Source of the DNA: Terriglobales bacterium
Lineage (GTDB): Bacteria; Acidobacteriota; Terriglobia; Terriglobales; Acidobacteriaceae
Assembly (NCBI GenBank): GCA_016185365.1
Contig: JACPNP010000060.1
Span: forward strand, 1 to 64,000
Reading direction: 5' to 3'
Length of the DNA stretch: 64,000 bases
Below are positions 38,811 through 50,775 of the stretch, piece after piece (position 1 is the first letter of the stretch; the number at the start of each line of letters is the position of its first letter). The position numbers were made by a program, and so were the translations under genes. Under the pieces are notes generated by a model. It was not told where the DNA came from. It did no database searches and worked only from the letters and a program-made list of their open reading frames with translations.

Positions 38811-39548
38811 ATGCGTAACGACAACCGCGCTCCCGAGCAGATGCGTCCCGTGGTCCTCACCCCGGACTATCTCTCCATGCCGGAAGGCTCGGCGCTGATC
38901 GAAGTGGGCCACACCAAGGTGATCTGCACGGCCACCATCGAGGAGTCCGTGCCTCAGTTCCTGCGCAACTCCGGCAAGGGCTGGATCACCGCTGAATACG
39001 CTATGATCCCGCGGGCCACGCTCACCCGCACCCCGCGCGAATCGAGCAAAGGACGCGTGGGCGGGCGCACCCATGAGATCCAGCGGCTCATCGGACGGTC
39101 GCTGCGCGCGGTCTGCGACCTGAAAAAGATCGGCGAACGCACTATCACGCTGGACTGCGACGTGATCCAGGCCGATGGCGGCACCCGCACCGCGTCCATC
39201 ACCGGGGCCTTCGTCGCGCTCGGTCTTGCGGTGGAGCGCCTGCTGGCCAGCGGCACGCTCAAGCAGTCGCCTATCCTTGATTTTGTCGCCGCCACCAGCG
39301 CCGGCATCGTGGACGGCCAGGTCGTGCTCGACCTTCCCTACGAAGAGGATTCCCGCGCCGAGGTGGACATGAACTTTGTCATGACCGGCAGCGGCCGGTT
39401 CGTGGAACTCCAGGCCACCGCCGAACAGAACGCCTTCGATGACGCCCAACTCGCCGAGCTTCTGCGCCTGGCCAAGAAAGGCTGCGCGGAACTCATCGCC
39501 AAACAGCGTGACGTGCTGAAGCAACTGCCCGTGGCTAAAGGCAAGTGA
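38811..39548 (+). CDS. rph: ribonuclease PH
   Basis: [42 protein letters not shown] ... [14 protein letters not shown] ... [23 protein letters not shown]. Confidence 0.95.
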   Translation: MRNDNRAPEQMRPVVLTPDYLSMPEGSALIEVGHTKVICTATIEESVPQFLRNSGKGWITAEYAMIPRATLTRTPRESSKGRVGGRTHEIQRLIGRSLRAVCDLKKIGERTITLDCDVIQADGGTRTASITGAFVALGLAVERLLASGTLKQSPILDFVAATSAGIVDGQVVLDLPYEEDSRAEVDMNFVMTGSGRFVELQATAEQNAFDDAQLAELLRLAKKGCAELIAKQRDVLKQLPVAKGK

Positions 39549-39550
39549 TT

Positions 39551-39725
39551 GCTCGAAATTCCGCAGTTCCGCACTTCCCCAATGATTTCGTGTCATTCTG
39601 AGCGTAGCGAAGAATCTGCTTCTCCTAACGCCTAAGGCCCAGGGCCTACCGCCTCTCAGGGCGCGTCGAGGGACCTTGGTTCGGTTCCTTTCAATTCTGC
39701 AATTCCGCAGTTCCGCAATTTCCAA
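39551..39725. repeat. two period-8 arrays flanking a dispersed D-family repeat (39592-39620)
   Basis: AATTCCGC AGTTCCGC ACTTCCCC; GTCATTCTGAGCGTAGCGAAGAATCTGCT; AATTCTGC AATTCCGC AGTTCCGC AATTTCC. Confidence 0.8.
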
Positions 39726-39729
39726 TAGA

Positions 39730-40731
39730 ATGGCTCCCATGTCCCTCACTCCCGGAAAGCTCGCAGGCATGAAGGCGGTATCCGACAAGCGTGGCGTGAT
39801 CGCCGCCGCGGCCATGGACCAGCGTGGCTCGCTGCAGAAGTCTCTGGCCAAGGAAAAAGGCGCCGAGATCACCGACCGTGACATGGAAGAGTTCAAGGAG
39901 ATCGTCACCGCCGTCCTTACCAAGCACGCCTCCGCCATCCTACTTGATCCCGAGTGGGGTCTCTCTGCCGCCAAGAAGCGCGCGCCGGGAAGCGGATTGT
40001 TGCTGGCCTACGAAAAGACCGGATACGACAAGACCGGGCCCGGCCGCCTGCCAGACCTGCTTGACAACTGGAGCGTGAAGCGCCTGAAGGAAGCCGGCGC
40101 CGATTGCATCAAGATACTGCTGTATTACACCCCCACCGACGGCCCCAAGATCAATGACATCAAGCACGCCTGGGTGGAGCGACTGGGCGACGAATGCCGC
40201 GCCAATGACATTCCTTTCTTCCTTGAGTTCGTCGGCTACGAAGAAGGTGTGGACGAGAAGGGCCTGGAGTTCGCGAAGAAGAAACCGCAGATCGTCATCG
40301 GCTCCATGGAGGAGTTCACCAAGGACCGCTACGGCGTGGACGTGATGAAGGTCGAGGTCCCCATCAACATGAAGTTCGTGGAAGGCGCCAAGAGCTGCAC
40401 CGGACAGGCGGCGTACACCAAGGCCGAGGCCATCGAGCATTTCCGCAAGGCGGCCAAGGTCTCCACCAAGCCGTTCATCTATCTTTCCGCCGGCGTGAGC
40501 AACGAGGAGTTCAATGAGTCTCTGGCGCTCGCGGCCGAGTCCGGCGTGAAGTTCAATGGCGTGCTCTGCGGACGCGCCACCTGGAAAGACGGCATCCCCA
40601 TCTTCGGCAAACAGGGCGCCAAGGCGTTCGAACAATGGCTGAGCACCAAGGGCGTGGAGAACATCAACAACGTCAACAACAGCCTCAAGGCGGCCACATC
40701 CTGGTTCAGCATCTACGGGGTCAAGGCCTAG
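39730..40731 (+). CDS. tagatose 1,6-diphosphate aldolase-like (LacD family)
   Basis: AAAMDQRGSLQKSL ... ILLDPEWGLSAAKKRAPGSGLLLAYEKTGYD ... GADCIKILLYYTPTD ... SAGVSNEEFNESLALAAESGVKFNGVLCGRATWKDG. Confidence 0.88.
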   Translation: MAPMSLTPGKLAGMKAVSDKRGVIAAAAMDQRGSLQKSLAKEKGAEITDRDMEEFKEIVTAVLTKHASAILLDPEWGLSAAKKRAPGSGLLLAYEKTGYDKTGPGRLPDLLDNWSVKRLKEAGADCIKILLYYTPTDGPKINDIKHAWVERLGDECRANDIPFFLEFVGYEEGVDEKGLEFAKKKPQIVIGSMEEFTKDRYGVDVMKVEVPINMKFVEGAKSCTGQAAYTKAEAIEHFRKAAKVSTKPFIYLSAGVSNEEFNESLALAAESGVKFNGVLCGRATWKDGIPIFGKQGAKAFEQWLSTKGVENINNVNNSLKAATSWFSIYGVKA

Positions 40732-40750
40732 GGTTAGAGGTTTTCCTGCC

Positions 40751-40776
40751 GACTACTGACTACCGACTACCGACTT
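40751..40776. repeat. period-7 array
   Basis: GACTACT GACTACC GACTACC GACTT. Confidence 0.8.
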
Positions 40777-40780
40777 AATC

Positions 40781-41590
40781 ATGGTTGCCCCCGCCTACTT
40801 CGCCGCCGTCAGCTCTAAGCGCTTCCCCACCGCGCTGATCACCGGCGCGTCCGGTGGGATCGGCTATGAGCTGGCCCGCTGCTTCGCCCGCGACGGCTGG
40901 GGCCTGGCCCTGGTCGCGCGCGACAAGGCCAAACTCGACAAGGTCGCCGATGAACTGCGCAAGCTGGGCAGTCCATTGGTCACTGTCATGGCCAAGGACC
41001 TCGCCGAACTGGAATCACCGGATGAGATCTTTCAAGCGACGGAGCGGGCGGGTCTTCAGATCGACGCGCTGGTGAACAACGCCGGATTCGGCTGGCGCGG
41101 CGACTTTGTGAAGCAGGACCTCGACGACATCCTGGACATGGTCCAGGTCAACATCGTCGCCCTCACCCACCTTACCCGGCTGTACTTGCCGCAGATGGTG
41201 GCGCGCAAGAGCGGCCGCATCCTCAATGTAGCTTCCACCGCCGCGTTTCAACCCGGCCCGCTGCTGAGCGAGTACTACGCCACAAAATCGTTCGTTCTTT
41301 TCCTGTCAGAAGGCTTGTATGAGGAGTTGCGCGGCACCGGCGTGACCGTTACCTGTCTTTGCCCGGGCGCGACCCACACCGGCTTCGCCGCGCGCGCCGC
41401 CATGACGGACAGCAAGCTCTTCAAGGCGGGCGCCGCTGACGCGCGCAAGGTCGCAGAGGCCGGCTACCGCGCCATGCGGAAAGGCAAGGCCGTGGTCATC
41501 ACTGGATTCGTGAATCGGCTGGTGGCTCAATCGGTTCGATTGGGGCCACGCTGGCTGGTGCGCAAGATCACCAAGTGGATCTCGGAATAA
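40781..41590 (+). CDS. SDR family oxidoreductase
   Basis: ALITGASGGIGYELARCFARDGWGLALVARDKAKL, VNNAGFG, YYATKSFVLFLSEGL. Confidence 0.9.
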   Translation: MVAPAYFAAVSSKRFPTALITGASGGIGYELARCFARDGWGLALVARDKAKLDKVADELRKLGSPLVTVMAKDLAELESPDEIFQATERAGLQIDALVNNAGFGWRGDFVKQDLDDILDMVQVNIVALTHLTRLYLPQMVARKSGRILNVASTAAFQPGPLLSEYYATKSFVLFLSEGLYEELRGTGVTVTCLCPGATHTGFAARAAMTDSKLFKAGAADARKVAEAGYRAMRKGKAVVITGFVNRLVAQSVRLGPRWLVRKITKWISE

Positions 41591-41618
41591 CGGCCCTTCA
41601 TTCAGAACCATCACGAAT

Positions 41619-41685
41619 GTACCGCCAGCGTCCCAAACGTACCGCCGGCGTCTCGCCGGCTGTGGCGGCGGCATCTTGCCGCCGC
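41619..41685. repeat. dispersed B-family double-hairpin repeat with partial tandem copy
   Basis: GTACCGCCGGCGTCTCGCCGGCTGTGGCGGCGGCATCTTGCCGCCGC; nearly identical at 45879-45929. Confidence 0.85.
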
Positions 41686-41749
41686 ACCCGCCCGACCCGG
41701 CCTCTACATTTGTCGTCCCGTGCAGACGCGAAGCGCACGCCGCGCCTTT

Positions 41750-41790
41750 GTCATTCCGAGCGAGGCGCGCCGAGTCGAGGAATCCCTTTG
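41750..41790. repeat. dispersed D-family repeat
   Basis: GTCATTCCGAGCGAGGCGCGCCGAGTCGAGGAATCCCTTTG; cognate at 56262-56306. Confidence 0.85.
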
Positions 41791-41847
41791 TCCTGCACGG
41801 ACCCACACGTCACCGAAAATGAGCCCGGAACATGCCTCGCCCAGTCG

Positions 41848-42615
41848 TCACTTCAGCGCGTAGCCAAGCCAAGTTTCGTCAAGCGGCGCGTATTTCGCCT
41901 TGTCGGTAAGTGACTTATCTCGTAAGAACTTCCAGGCATCTTCCAGGAGTTCTCCATACCGGCCGCCAAAGTCATGGCCTGCGCCCGAAATTTCCCTGTA
42001 CTCCAGCTTTATCCCCCGCTTGCGCACGGCGTCCCGCGTGGGATGCGCCTCGGCCAGCGGGTACACCTTGTCTTCCCCGCCGATGAAATATGCCAGCGGG
42101 ATCTTGCGCTTCACGTGGTCAAGCATCGCAAACTGCCTTTGACGGAGCGAGCCGGCGAACATCACGGCGGCGGCGTAATACTGCGATTGCTGCGGAGCGA
42201 TGTAAAACGCCATATCCGCCCCGTTCGAATAGCCGAACAGGTACACGCGCCGGCCATCCACCGGCAGCTCTTTCTTCACTTGCTCGACCACGTCATACAG
42301 GAACTCGGGACCATCGATGGGGACCTGCCAGCCGTACTTGCCTTTTCCGGTCGGCGCGACAAGAAGGACCGCTTCTCGTTCCGCGAGCTTCTTCCAAGCC
42401 TCGATCTGTTCCCTGCCGTCTCCACCCGTTCCATGCAACAGAACGACCAGTGGCAGAGGTGAGGATTTCCTGACCGCTGGTTTTTCCGGGATGAATAGAT
42501 AAAAGGCCCGCTCTTGCCCGCCGGAGCGAATGCTGCGATGCGATATGCCGGTCCCACCCGCCTGCGCCTGCGCCGACTGGAGCAAACCACCCGCCAGCAC
42601 AATGCTCGCGGTCAT
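41848..42615 (-). CDS. secreted alpha/beta-hydrolase (PHB depolymerase/esterase-like)
   Basis: Signal peptide; LPLVVLLHGTGGDG, LFGYSNGADMAFYIA (GxSxG), ISGAGHDFGGR. Confidence 0.82.
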   Translation of the reverse strand: MTASIVLAGGLLQSAQAQAGGTGISHRSIRSGGQERAFYLFIPEKPAVRKSSPLPLVVLLHGTGGDGREQIEAWKKLAEREAVLLVAPTGKGKYGWQVPIDGPEFLYDVVEQVKKELPVDGRRVYLFGYSNGADMAFYIAPQQSQYYAAAVMFAGSLRQRQFAMLDHVKRKIPLAYFIGGEDKVYPLAEAHPTRDAVRKRGIKLEYREISGAGHDFGGRYGELLEDAWKFLRDKSLTDKAKYAPLDETWLGYALK

Positions 42616-42820
42616 GAAACTTGAAACTCGAAACTTGAAACTGGCTTTCCTCACTCCCACTCGTTTGCCCTGGACCAGTGTCCTTTGTGTTTCTTTTTTG
42701 CTTCGTGTCTTAGTATTTGCTTCCGTGCCTTAGCCTTTGTCTTTGTTTTTTTGCAATTGTTTTTGCTTTTGAATCTCAATTTCCAGATTACCCGATTACC
42801 CGATTCCGCAATGCCTCACC
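42615..42820. repeat. period-7, period-6 then period-8 arrays filling the esterase-guaA spacer
   Basis: TGAAACT TGAAACT CGAAACT TGAAACT (42615-42642); GCCTTA GCCTTT GTCTTT GTTTTT (about 42730-42755); ACCCGATT ACCCGATT CCGCAATG (about 42785-42812). Confidence 0.8.
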
Positions 42821-44395
42821 TCACTCCCACTCGATGGTCCCCGGCGGTTTCGACGTGATGTCATACACCACGCGGTTGATGCCGCGCACCTCGCTCACGA
42901 TGCGGCTGCTGATCTTACGCAGCAGTTCATGGGGCAGCGGCACCCAGTCCGCGGTCATGCCGTCCTCCGAATGCACCGCGCGGATGGCGCAGGCATTGGC
43001 ATAGGTGCGCTGGTCGCCCATCACGCCCACACTCATCACCGGCAGCAGCACGGCGAATGACTGCCACACCTGCGTGTAGAGTCCGGCCGCCTTGATCTCG
43101 CTGACCACGATGTCATCCGCCTCCTGCAGCAGGCGCACGCGCTCCGGCGTCACCTCGCCCAGGATGCGCACCGCCAGGCCCGGCCCGGGGAACGGCTGGC
43201 GCTGCAGGATCTCCTCCGGCATGCCCAGATCGCGGCCGATGCGCCGCACCTCGTCCTTGAACAGGTTGCGCAGCGGTTCGATGAGCTTCAGCTTCATCGA
43301 CTCCGGCAGCCCCCCGACGTTGTGGTGTGTTTTGATGGTCTGCGACGGCCCGCGCACACTCACGCTCTCGATCACGTCCGGATAAAGCGTGCCCTGCACC
43401 AGCCACTCCACCTCACCCTCGTTCTTCCAGATGCGCTCGGCTTCCACGTCGAACACTTCGATGAACGTGTTGCCGATGATCTTCCGCTTCTGTTCGGGGT
43501 CGGTCACGCCCTCCAGCCGCCCGAGAAAGCTCGCGCTGGCGTCCACCGCGATCAGGTGCAAGCCCAGCTTGTCACGCAGGTTCTGCTGGACCTTTTCGAA
43601 CTCGTTCTTGCGCAGCACGCCATTGTTCACGAAGACACAGGTCAGGCGGTCGCCGATGGCCTTGTGCACCAGCACCGCGGCCACCGCCGAATCCACGCCG
43701 CCGGAGAGAGCGCAGATGGCGCGGCCTTTCTCGCCCACCGTGGCGCGTACCGCGCGCACCGTCTCCTCGATGAATTGTTGCGCGGTCCAATCGCCGCGCG
43801 CCCCGCAGATCTCCATCACGAAATTCCGGAGCAGCTCCTTGCCCCGCGGGGTGTGGTGCACTTCGGAATGGAACTGGATGGCCCAGATCTTGCGCGCTTC
43901 GTCCTGGATCGCCGCCGGCGCATTCGCTGTATTCGCGATCAGATCGAAGCCGGGCGGGATCTTCTCCGCGTCATCGCCATGGCTCATCCATACTTGCAAT
44001 GTCTCCGGCAATCCTGCGAACAGGCGTGACTTCGCACCCGCGACAAGATTCACCTCGGCATGGCCGTATTCCCGGCGCGGCGCCGGCTTCACCGAGCCGC
44101 CCAGCTTGTAGACGATCAGCTGAAATCCGTAGCAGACGCCCAGGATGGGCATACCCATCGCCAGCACACGGTCATCGAACTTGGGCGCGTCCGCGTCATA
44201 GACGGAACTCGGCCCGCCGCTCAGGATCACGCCGATGGGCGAATGCTTGCGGATCTCTTCCAGGCTGGCGGTGCAGGGCAGCACCACGGAGAACACTTTC
44301 AGCTCGCGCACCCGCCGCGCGATCAGCTGCGTGTACTGCGAACCGAAGTCCAGGATGACGATGGATTGATGCGGGGGATGGAGGTGGCTTTCCAC
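42821..44395 (-). CDS. guaA: GMP synthase (glutamine-hydrolysing)
   Basis: [21 protein letters not shown] ... [15 protein letters not shown] ... [38 protein letters not shown] ... [11 protein letters not shown] start at 44395 preferred over TTG 44410. Confidence 0.96.
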   Translation of the reverse strand: MESHLHPPHQSIVILDFGSQYTQLIARRVRELKVFSVVLPCTASLEEIRKHSPIGVILSGGPSSVYDADAPKFDDRVLAMGMPILGVCYGFQLIVYKLGGSVKPAPRREYGHAEVNLVAGAKSRLFAGLPETLQVWMSHGDDAEKIPPGFDLIANTANAPAAIQDEARKIWAIQFHSEVHHTPRGKELLRNFVMEICGARGDWTAQQFIEETVRAVRATVGEKGRAICALSGGVDSAVAAVLVHKAIGDRLTCVFVNNGVLRKNEFEKVQQNLRDKLGLHLIAVDASASFLGRLEGVTDPEQKRKIIGNTFIEVFDVEAERIWKNEGEVEWLVQGTLYPDVIESVSVRGPSQTIKTHHNVGGLPESMKLKLIEPLRNLFKDEVRRIGRDLGMPEEILQRQPFPGPGLAVRILGEVTPERVRLLQEADDIVVSEIKAAGLYTQVWQSFAVLLPVMSVGVMGDQRTYANACAIRAVHSEDGMTADWVPLPHELLRKISSRIVSEVRGINRVVYDITSKPPGTIEWE

Positions 44396-44451
44396 GGAAC
44401 AGTGTAGCAAACCACGCGCCGGGGCGGATATACTCAGCGCCGGGGCACGCC

Positions 44452-44889
44452 ATGGGCAACCACTACGAGTACCGGCTCGAGGTGCCAGGCAAGCCGGCGC
44501 AGGCCTTCGCCGTGCTCACCGACTGGGAAGCGTGGCGTCATTCCACCGTCTGGGGTGATATCCAATGGATCGAAGGCGAGCCCTGGCAGCCGGGCAGCCG
44601 CCGGCGGATGGAAGCGCTGGTCCCGTTCCGCTATTCCGTCGAGCAGAAGATACTGCACTTCTCCGCGCCGCAGACCTTCACCGCCGTGACCCACGGCTAC
44701 GGCTTCACCAACACCATCACCTTCTGGTTACAGGAAGCCAGGCAAGACACCACGCGCATCGAGATCCAGCTCGACATGGCGGGCGTCACCGCGACCTTGT
44801 TCGGCGTGGCCATCGACCAATTGATCAGCCGCTTTATGGAAGCGTACGTGAAGGAGTTGAGGGAACGTTGCGTTCGCGCGGCGGGATAA
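44452..44889 (+). CDS. SRPBCC family protein
   Basis: [50 protein letters not shown]. Confidence 0.7.
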   Translation: MGNHYEYRLEVPGKPAQAFAVLTDWEAWRHSTVWGDIQWIEGEPWQPGSRRRMEALVPFRYSVEQKILHFSAPQTFTAVTHGYGFTNTITFWLQEARQDTTRIEIQLDMAGVTATLFGVAIDQLISRFMEAYVKELRERCVRAAG

Positions 44890-44895
44890 GGGACC

Positions 44896-45780
44896 TCAGG
44901 GCGCCGTCGTTCCGTCCCACTCCGCGATCCGCACCCACGCGGCCAGCCTGGCGATCGACAGGAAATTGGCGACGGCGGAGTACAGCATGGCCCACAGCAG
45001 CAGCACCAGCCACGCAAGCTTCGCCGGCGCTTGGGCCACAATGCCCAGCAGCGTCATAAGAACGATGAACCCGATGACCCACGCTACCAGCCTCAGGAAC
45101 CCGAACAGTCCGCCCACCCAAGCGAACTGGCTGACCCTCTGCTTCGCGCACTCCGCCGCCGCGCCGATGGACGCGAACACGCCCCGGTCGTCACGCACGG
45201 AGAAGATCGGCGCCAGCATCAGGAACCAGCTGAGGCCGGACCAGACGCAGCCGATGACGAAAACGAGAGGTAGGAACAAAAGATAAAACTTGCCCGGATC
45301 GTGCGCATGCGCTGACGTGCGCGAGAACGCGCCCGCCAGCGCGAACGCGGCCACATACGCCAGCCACGCCGCCACCATCACGAGGATGCGCAATTCGTGG
45401 ATGCGCAACACAACGACCAGCCGGCCCAGACGCCCCGGCAGCATCGCGCGCAATGTGGCCAGGCGTCCGATGCTGGCCGCCACCCACCACAACAGCGCCA
45501 CGCCCAGCAAGGCCACGGAGACGATGCGCACCAGGCGCGGCCCGCTTCCGCGGAAAATATTGGCCAGCGCCGGCCCCACCGTCCCGGGGACCACGTTGGC
45601 CAGGCCGAACAGGTCACGGTCGCTGACCAGGAGTGTGTCCAGATAGCCCAGGATGGCGTAGGCCAGCACCATCGCCGCCGCGGTGGTGAAGGCCCACCGC
45701 CACATCAATTCGGCGAAAAAGATCTCCGGCCGCTTGAGGACGCTGAGAAACCCGGTGCGCACTGCTCGCGATCGCGACAT
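44896..45780 (-). CDS. multi-TM membrane protein of unknown function
   Basis: Several hydrophobic helices; no family recognised. Confidence 0.65.
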   Translation of the reverse strand: MSRSRAVRTGFLSVLKRPEIFFAELMWRWAFTTAAAMVLAYAILGYLDTLLVSDRDLFGLANVVPGTVGPALANIFRGSGPRLVRIVSVALLGVALLWWVAASIGRLATLRAMLPGRLGRLVVVLRIHELRILVMVAAWLAYVAAFALAGAFSRTSAHAHDPGKFYLLFLPLVFVIGCVWSGLSWFLMLAPIFSVRDDRGVFASIGAAAECAKQRVSQFAWVGGLFGFLRLVAWVIGFIVLMTLLGIVAQAPAKLAWLVLLLWAMLYSAVANFLSIARLAAWVRIAEWDGTTAP

Positions 45781-45812
45781 GAGGATTAGTGTTCCACACC
45801 TTGGGACTCGGC

Positions 45813-45860
45813 GGCACTGGAGCCTGCCCTGAGCGAAGTCGAAGGGCCCTCGGCTGTGCC
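45813..45860. repeat. dispersed A-family palindromic element, copy 1
   Basis: GGCACTGGAGCCTGCCCTGAGCGAAGTCGAAGGGCCCTCGGCTGTGCC; inner stem GCCCT/AGGGC, outer GGCACtG/CTGTGCC. Confidence 0.9.
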
Positions 45861-45878
45861 GCTCGCGCCGTCCTCTCG

Positions 45879-45929
45879 CGTACCGCCGGCGTCCTCGCCG
45901 GCTGTGGCGGCGGCATCTTGCCGCCGCAA
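45879..45929. repeat. dispersed B-family double-hairpin repeat, copy 2
   Basis: CGTACCGCCGGCGTCCTCGCCGGCTGTGGCGGCGGCATCTTGCCGCCGCA. Confidence 0.88.
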
Positions 45930-45984
45930 GCCAAAGGAAAGCATCCTCTCCGGTCGCCTCTCCTTCACTGTACTGTCAACGCGT

Positions 45985-48540
<2,556 letters not shown>

Positions 48541-48554
48541 CAGTGCCACATCCT

Positions 48555-48705
48555 CAGATCCTCGATCTGCAATTTGCGATCTGCTATCTGCAATCACAAA
48601 TCTGCAATGTTTTCTCGATTCTGCACTTCGGCAATTCGGCAGCTCCGCAATATGCTCCCCTCACCCTTGAAGTGTCATTCTGAGCGCGCCGCGCGAAGAA
48701 TCTGC
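48555..48705. repeat. period-7 array, period-8 array and D-family repeat (48673-48705)
   Basis: GATCTGC AATTTGC GATCTGC TATCTGC AATCACA AATCTGC; GATTCTGC ACTTCGGC AATTCGGC AGCTCCGC; GTCATTCTGAGCGCGCCGCGCGAAGAATCTGCT. Confidence 0.85.
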
Positions 48706-48784
48706 TTTTCCCATTCCTCGATCTCCCAGCCAATCTCATCTCGAGCGATGTGCCAAGACACCCTGATTCTCGAGAAACGCGGAA

Positions 48785-49750
48785 CTAAGGACCAGAAACC
48801 AACTTCTTCAGCGCTTCCACGTTCCTCAGATCATCCCCCGGCTCGTCGATCGGCGTTTCCGCGATGAACGCCGCATGGGCCAGACGCGGATCGTTCAGCA
48901 ATCGCTGGAACGGCTTCTTTCCGATCGTTCCCTGCCCGATGTGCTCATGCCGGTCCAGCTTCGAGCCGCAAGGCTTTTTCGCGTCATTGCAGTGCCAGAC
49001 GCGAACATGCTCCAAGCCAATGGTCGCTTGCAGCTGACGCAGCGTCTCTTCATACCCTGTGTCGCTGGTAATGTCATACCCCGCGACGTGCGTGTGGCAG
49101 GTGTCGATGCAGGCGCCGACCGGGACCACTGGCCGCAATCGTTCCAACAACTCCCCTACCTGCTCGAACGAACCACCCAGGGAAAACTCCGCGCCCGCCG
49201 TGTTCTCGATGAGGATCTGCAAGCCCCCGGCGGCTAGATCCAGTCCTTCGACCGACTTGGCGATGGATTCGGCGGCGGTGCGCAGCCCCTCTTCCCGCGT
49301 CATTCCGCGGAACGACCCCGGATGCAGCACCAGGTATTCGGCCTTGAGAGACAAAGCGCGCTCCACCTCGCCGCGGAATGCTGCGATCGACTTGGCCCGG
49401 AACAGAGGCGTGGCGCTGCAAACGTTCACCAGATAATTCGTATGCACCACCAGCGGCGCAAGGTCGTAGGTGGCACGCGACCGCTGCATCTCATCCGATT
49501 GCTCCGGTCGGATGCTCACCCCCCGCCACTGCCGCGGGCTGGAGGAAAAGATCTGCAGCGCATTGCAACCCAGCCGATACGCCCGTTCGGCCGCCAACGC
49601 CACGCCCCCGCTGGTGGAGGTATGGATGCCGATGCGCAACCGGGTCCGCTTCGGCGGCCGCTTGGCCGCCGGCCACTTCAGGACATCGAAATCTCCGCCG
49701 CCCTCTTCGCCGGGCTTCTTCGCGGCCTTCCGGTTGATCGTGCGCGGCAT
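48785..49750 (-). CDS. nfo: deoxyribonuclease IV (AP endonuclease family 2)
   Basis: IGIHTSTSGGVALAAERAYRLGCNALQIFSSSPRQW, YLVLHPGSF, ENTAGAEFSLGGSFEQVGELL, IDTCHTHVAGYD, WHCNDAKKPCGSKLDRHEHIGQGTIG. Confidence 0.92.
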   Translation of the reverse strand: MPRTINRKAAKKPGEEGGGDFDVLKWPAAKRPPKRTRLRIGIHTSTSGGVALAAERAYRLGCNALQIFSSSPRQWRGVSIRPEQSDEMQRSRATYDLAPLVVHTNYLVNVCSATPLFRAKSIAAFRGEVERALSLKAEYLVLHPGSFRGMTREEGLRTAAESIAKSVEGLDLAAGGLQILIENTAGAEFSLGGSFEQVGELLERLRPVVPVGACIDTCHTHVAGYDITSDTGYEETLRQLQATIGLEHVRVWHCNDAKKPCGSKLDRHEHIGQGTIGKKPFQRLLNDPRLAHAAFIAETPIDEPGDDLRNVEALKKLVSGP

Positions 49751-49918
49751 GGGGGCTGAATCTTCGATTCTAACAAACGTTGCCCGCTGCCTAACTGGAG
49801 TCTGGTGCCCCACGTTCGCGAAGCTAACGTGGGGCTTGTAACTGGCTATCCAAGAAAAGATGGTGCTACTCTTCCAATTTTCAATTACCCGATCATCGGA
49901 TTTGCAATCTAAGGGGTC

Positions 49919-50168
49919 GCACAGGAGCCTGCCCTGAGCGAAGTCGAAGGGCCCTCGGCTGTGCCGACCACTCCGTCTCCGCATGGTCCGGCACGAACAG
50001 TCGCATGACCGAAAAAGAGGGCGGCTTCAGCCGCCCGGCTAGGCCTCGATTAGGAACGGGGCTTCAGCCCCTTGCCTTGGTGCCCATGGGGGCCTGTCCT
50101 GAGCGAAGTCGAAGGACCTTCGGCTGTGTTGTTTCCCATCTGTGTGGCACAGCCGCCCTCGGCTGTGC
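49919..50168. repeat. hairpin island: two A-family elements plus three perfect hairpins
   Basis: A2 49919-49965; GGGCGGCT-TC-AGCCGCCC 50019-50036; GGGGCT-TC-AGCCCC 50058-50071; A3 50091-50128; GCACAGCCG-CCCT-CGGCTGTGC 50147-50168. Confidence 0.88.
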
Positions 50169-50224
50169 AGCTCTGGCCCAGCCCCCTTATCCCCGCCTGC
50201 GTTACACTCCTGCCGGAGACTCCC

Positions 50225-50698
50225 ATGCAAAAAACCCCTGCGCTATTTCTCATCCTCTCCTTCGCCGGAATCGCTTGTCTCTCCGGAGCATCCAACGCGG
50301 AGGAGAAACGTATGCATCGTCACATCAATCTGCCCCGAGCGACGGAATTGGCCCGGAAGGCGCCATTCAGTGACGCGGTCCTCGCCGGTAATACTCTTTA
50401 TCTCTCCGGACGCATCGGCCTCGACCCCAAGACCAATCAGGTCCCGGCCACGCCGGAAGAAGAAGCCCGCAATGTCATGGAACAGTTCCGCGGCGTGCTT
50501 AAGGAAGCCGGAATGGACTTCGAGGATGTGGTGTCCGTCCAGGTCTTTTGTTCGGACGTGGCCCACTTCGACAAGTTCAATTCCGTCTATCGCACCTACT
50601 TCAAGGAAGACGAGTATCCGGCGCGGGCCTTCCTCGGCTCGGGAAAGCTGCTCTTCAACGCCCGCTTCGAGGTCCAGATGATCGCCGTCAAGCGATAG
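50225..50698 (+). CDS. RidA/YjgF family protein with apparent signal peptide
   Basis: MQKTPALFLILSFAGIACLSGASNAEE then LPRATELARKAPFSDAVLAGNTLYLSGRIGLDPKTNQV. Confidence 0.85.
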   Translation: MQKTPALFLILSFAGIACLSGASNAEEKRMHRHINLPRATELARKAPFSDAVLAGNTLYLSGRIGLDPKTNQVPATPEEEARNVMEQFRGVLKEAGMDFEDVVSVQVFCSDVAHFDKFNSVYRTYFKEDEYPARAFLGSGKLLFNARFEVQMIAVKR

Positions 50699-50714
50699 AA
50701 CACGTCCTAGGAGT

Positions 50715-50775
50715 CTTGCCTTGGTTTTGATTTTGTTGTTGCTGACAGCTGATAGCTGACGGCTGATTGCTGCTA
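50715..50775. repeat. period-6 array followed by period-7 array overlapping the sulfatase stop
   Basis: TTGCCT TGGTTT TGATTT TGTTGT then GCTGACA GCTGATA GCTGACG GCTGATT GCTGCTA. Confidence 0.85.

Noticed and set aside
37629-39974. 781-aa antisense ORF across murI, rph and spacers
   Set aside because: Shadow ORF over confident sense genes, with no recognisable domain.
49751-49984. N-terminal extension of the nfo ORF (MRRRSGRHSRGPFDFAQGRLL...)
   Set aside because: Translation of an A-family repeat and spacer; start at 49750 fits the family.
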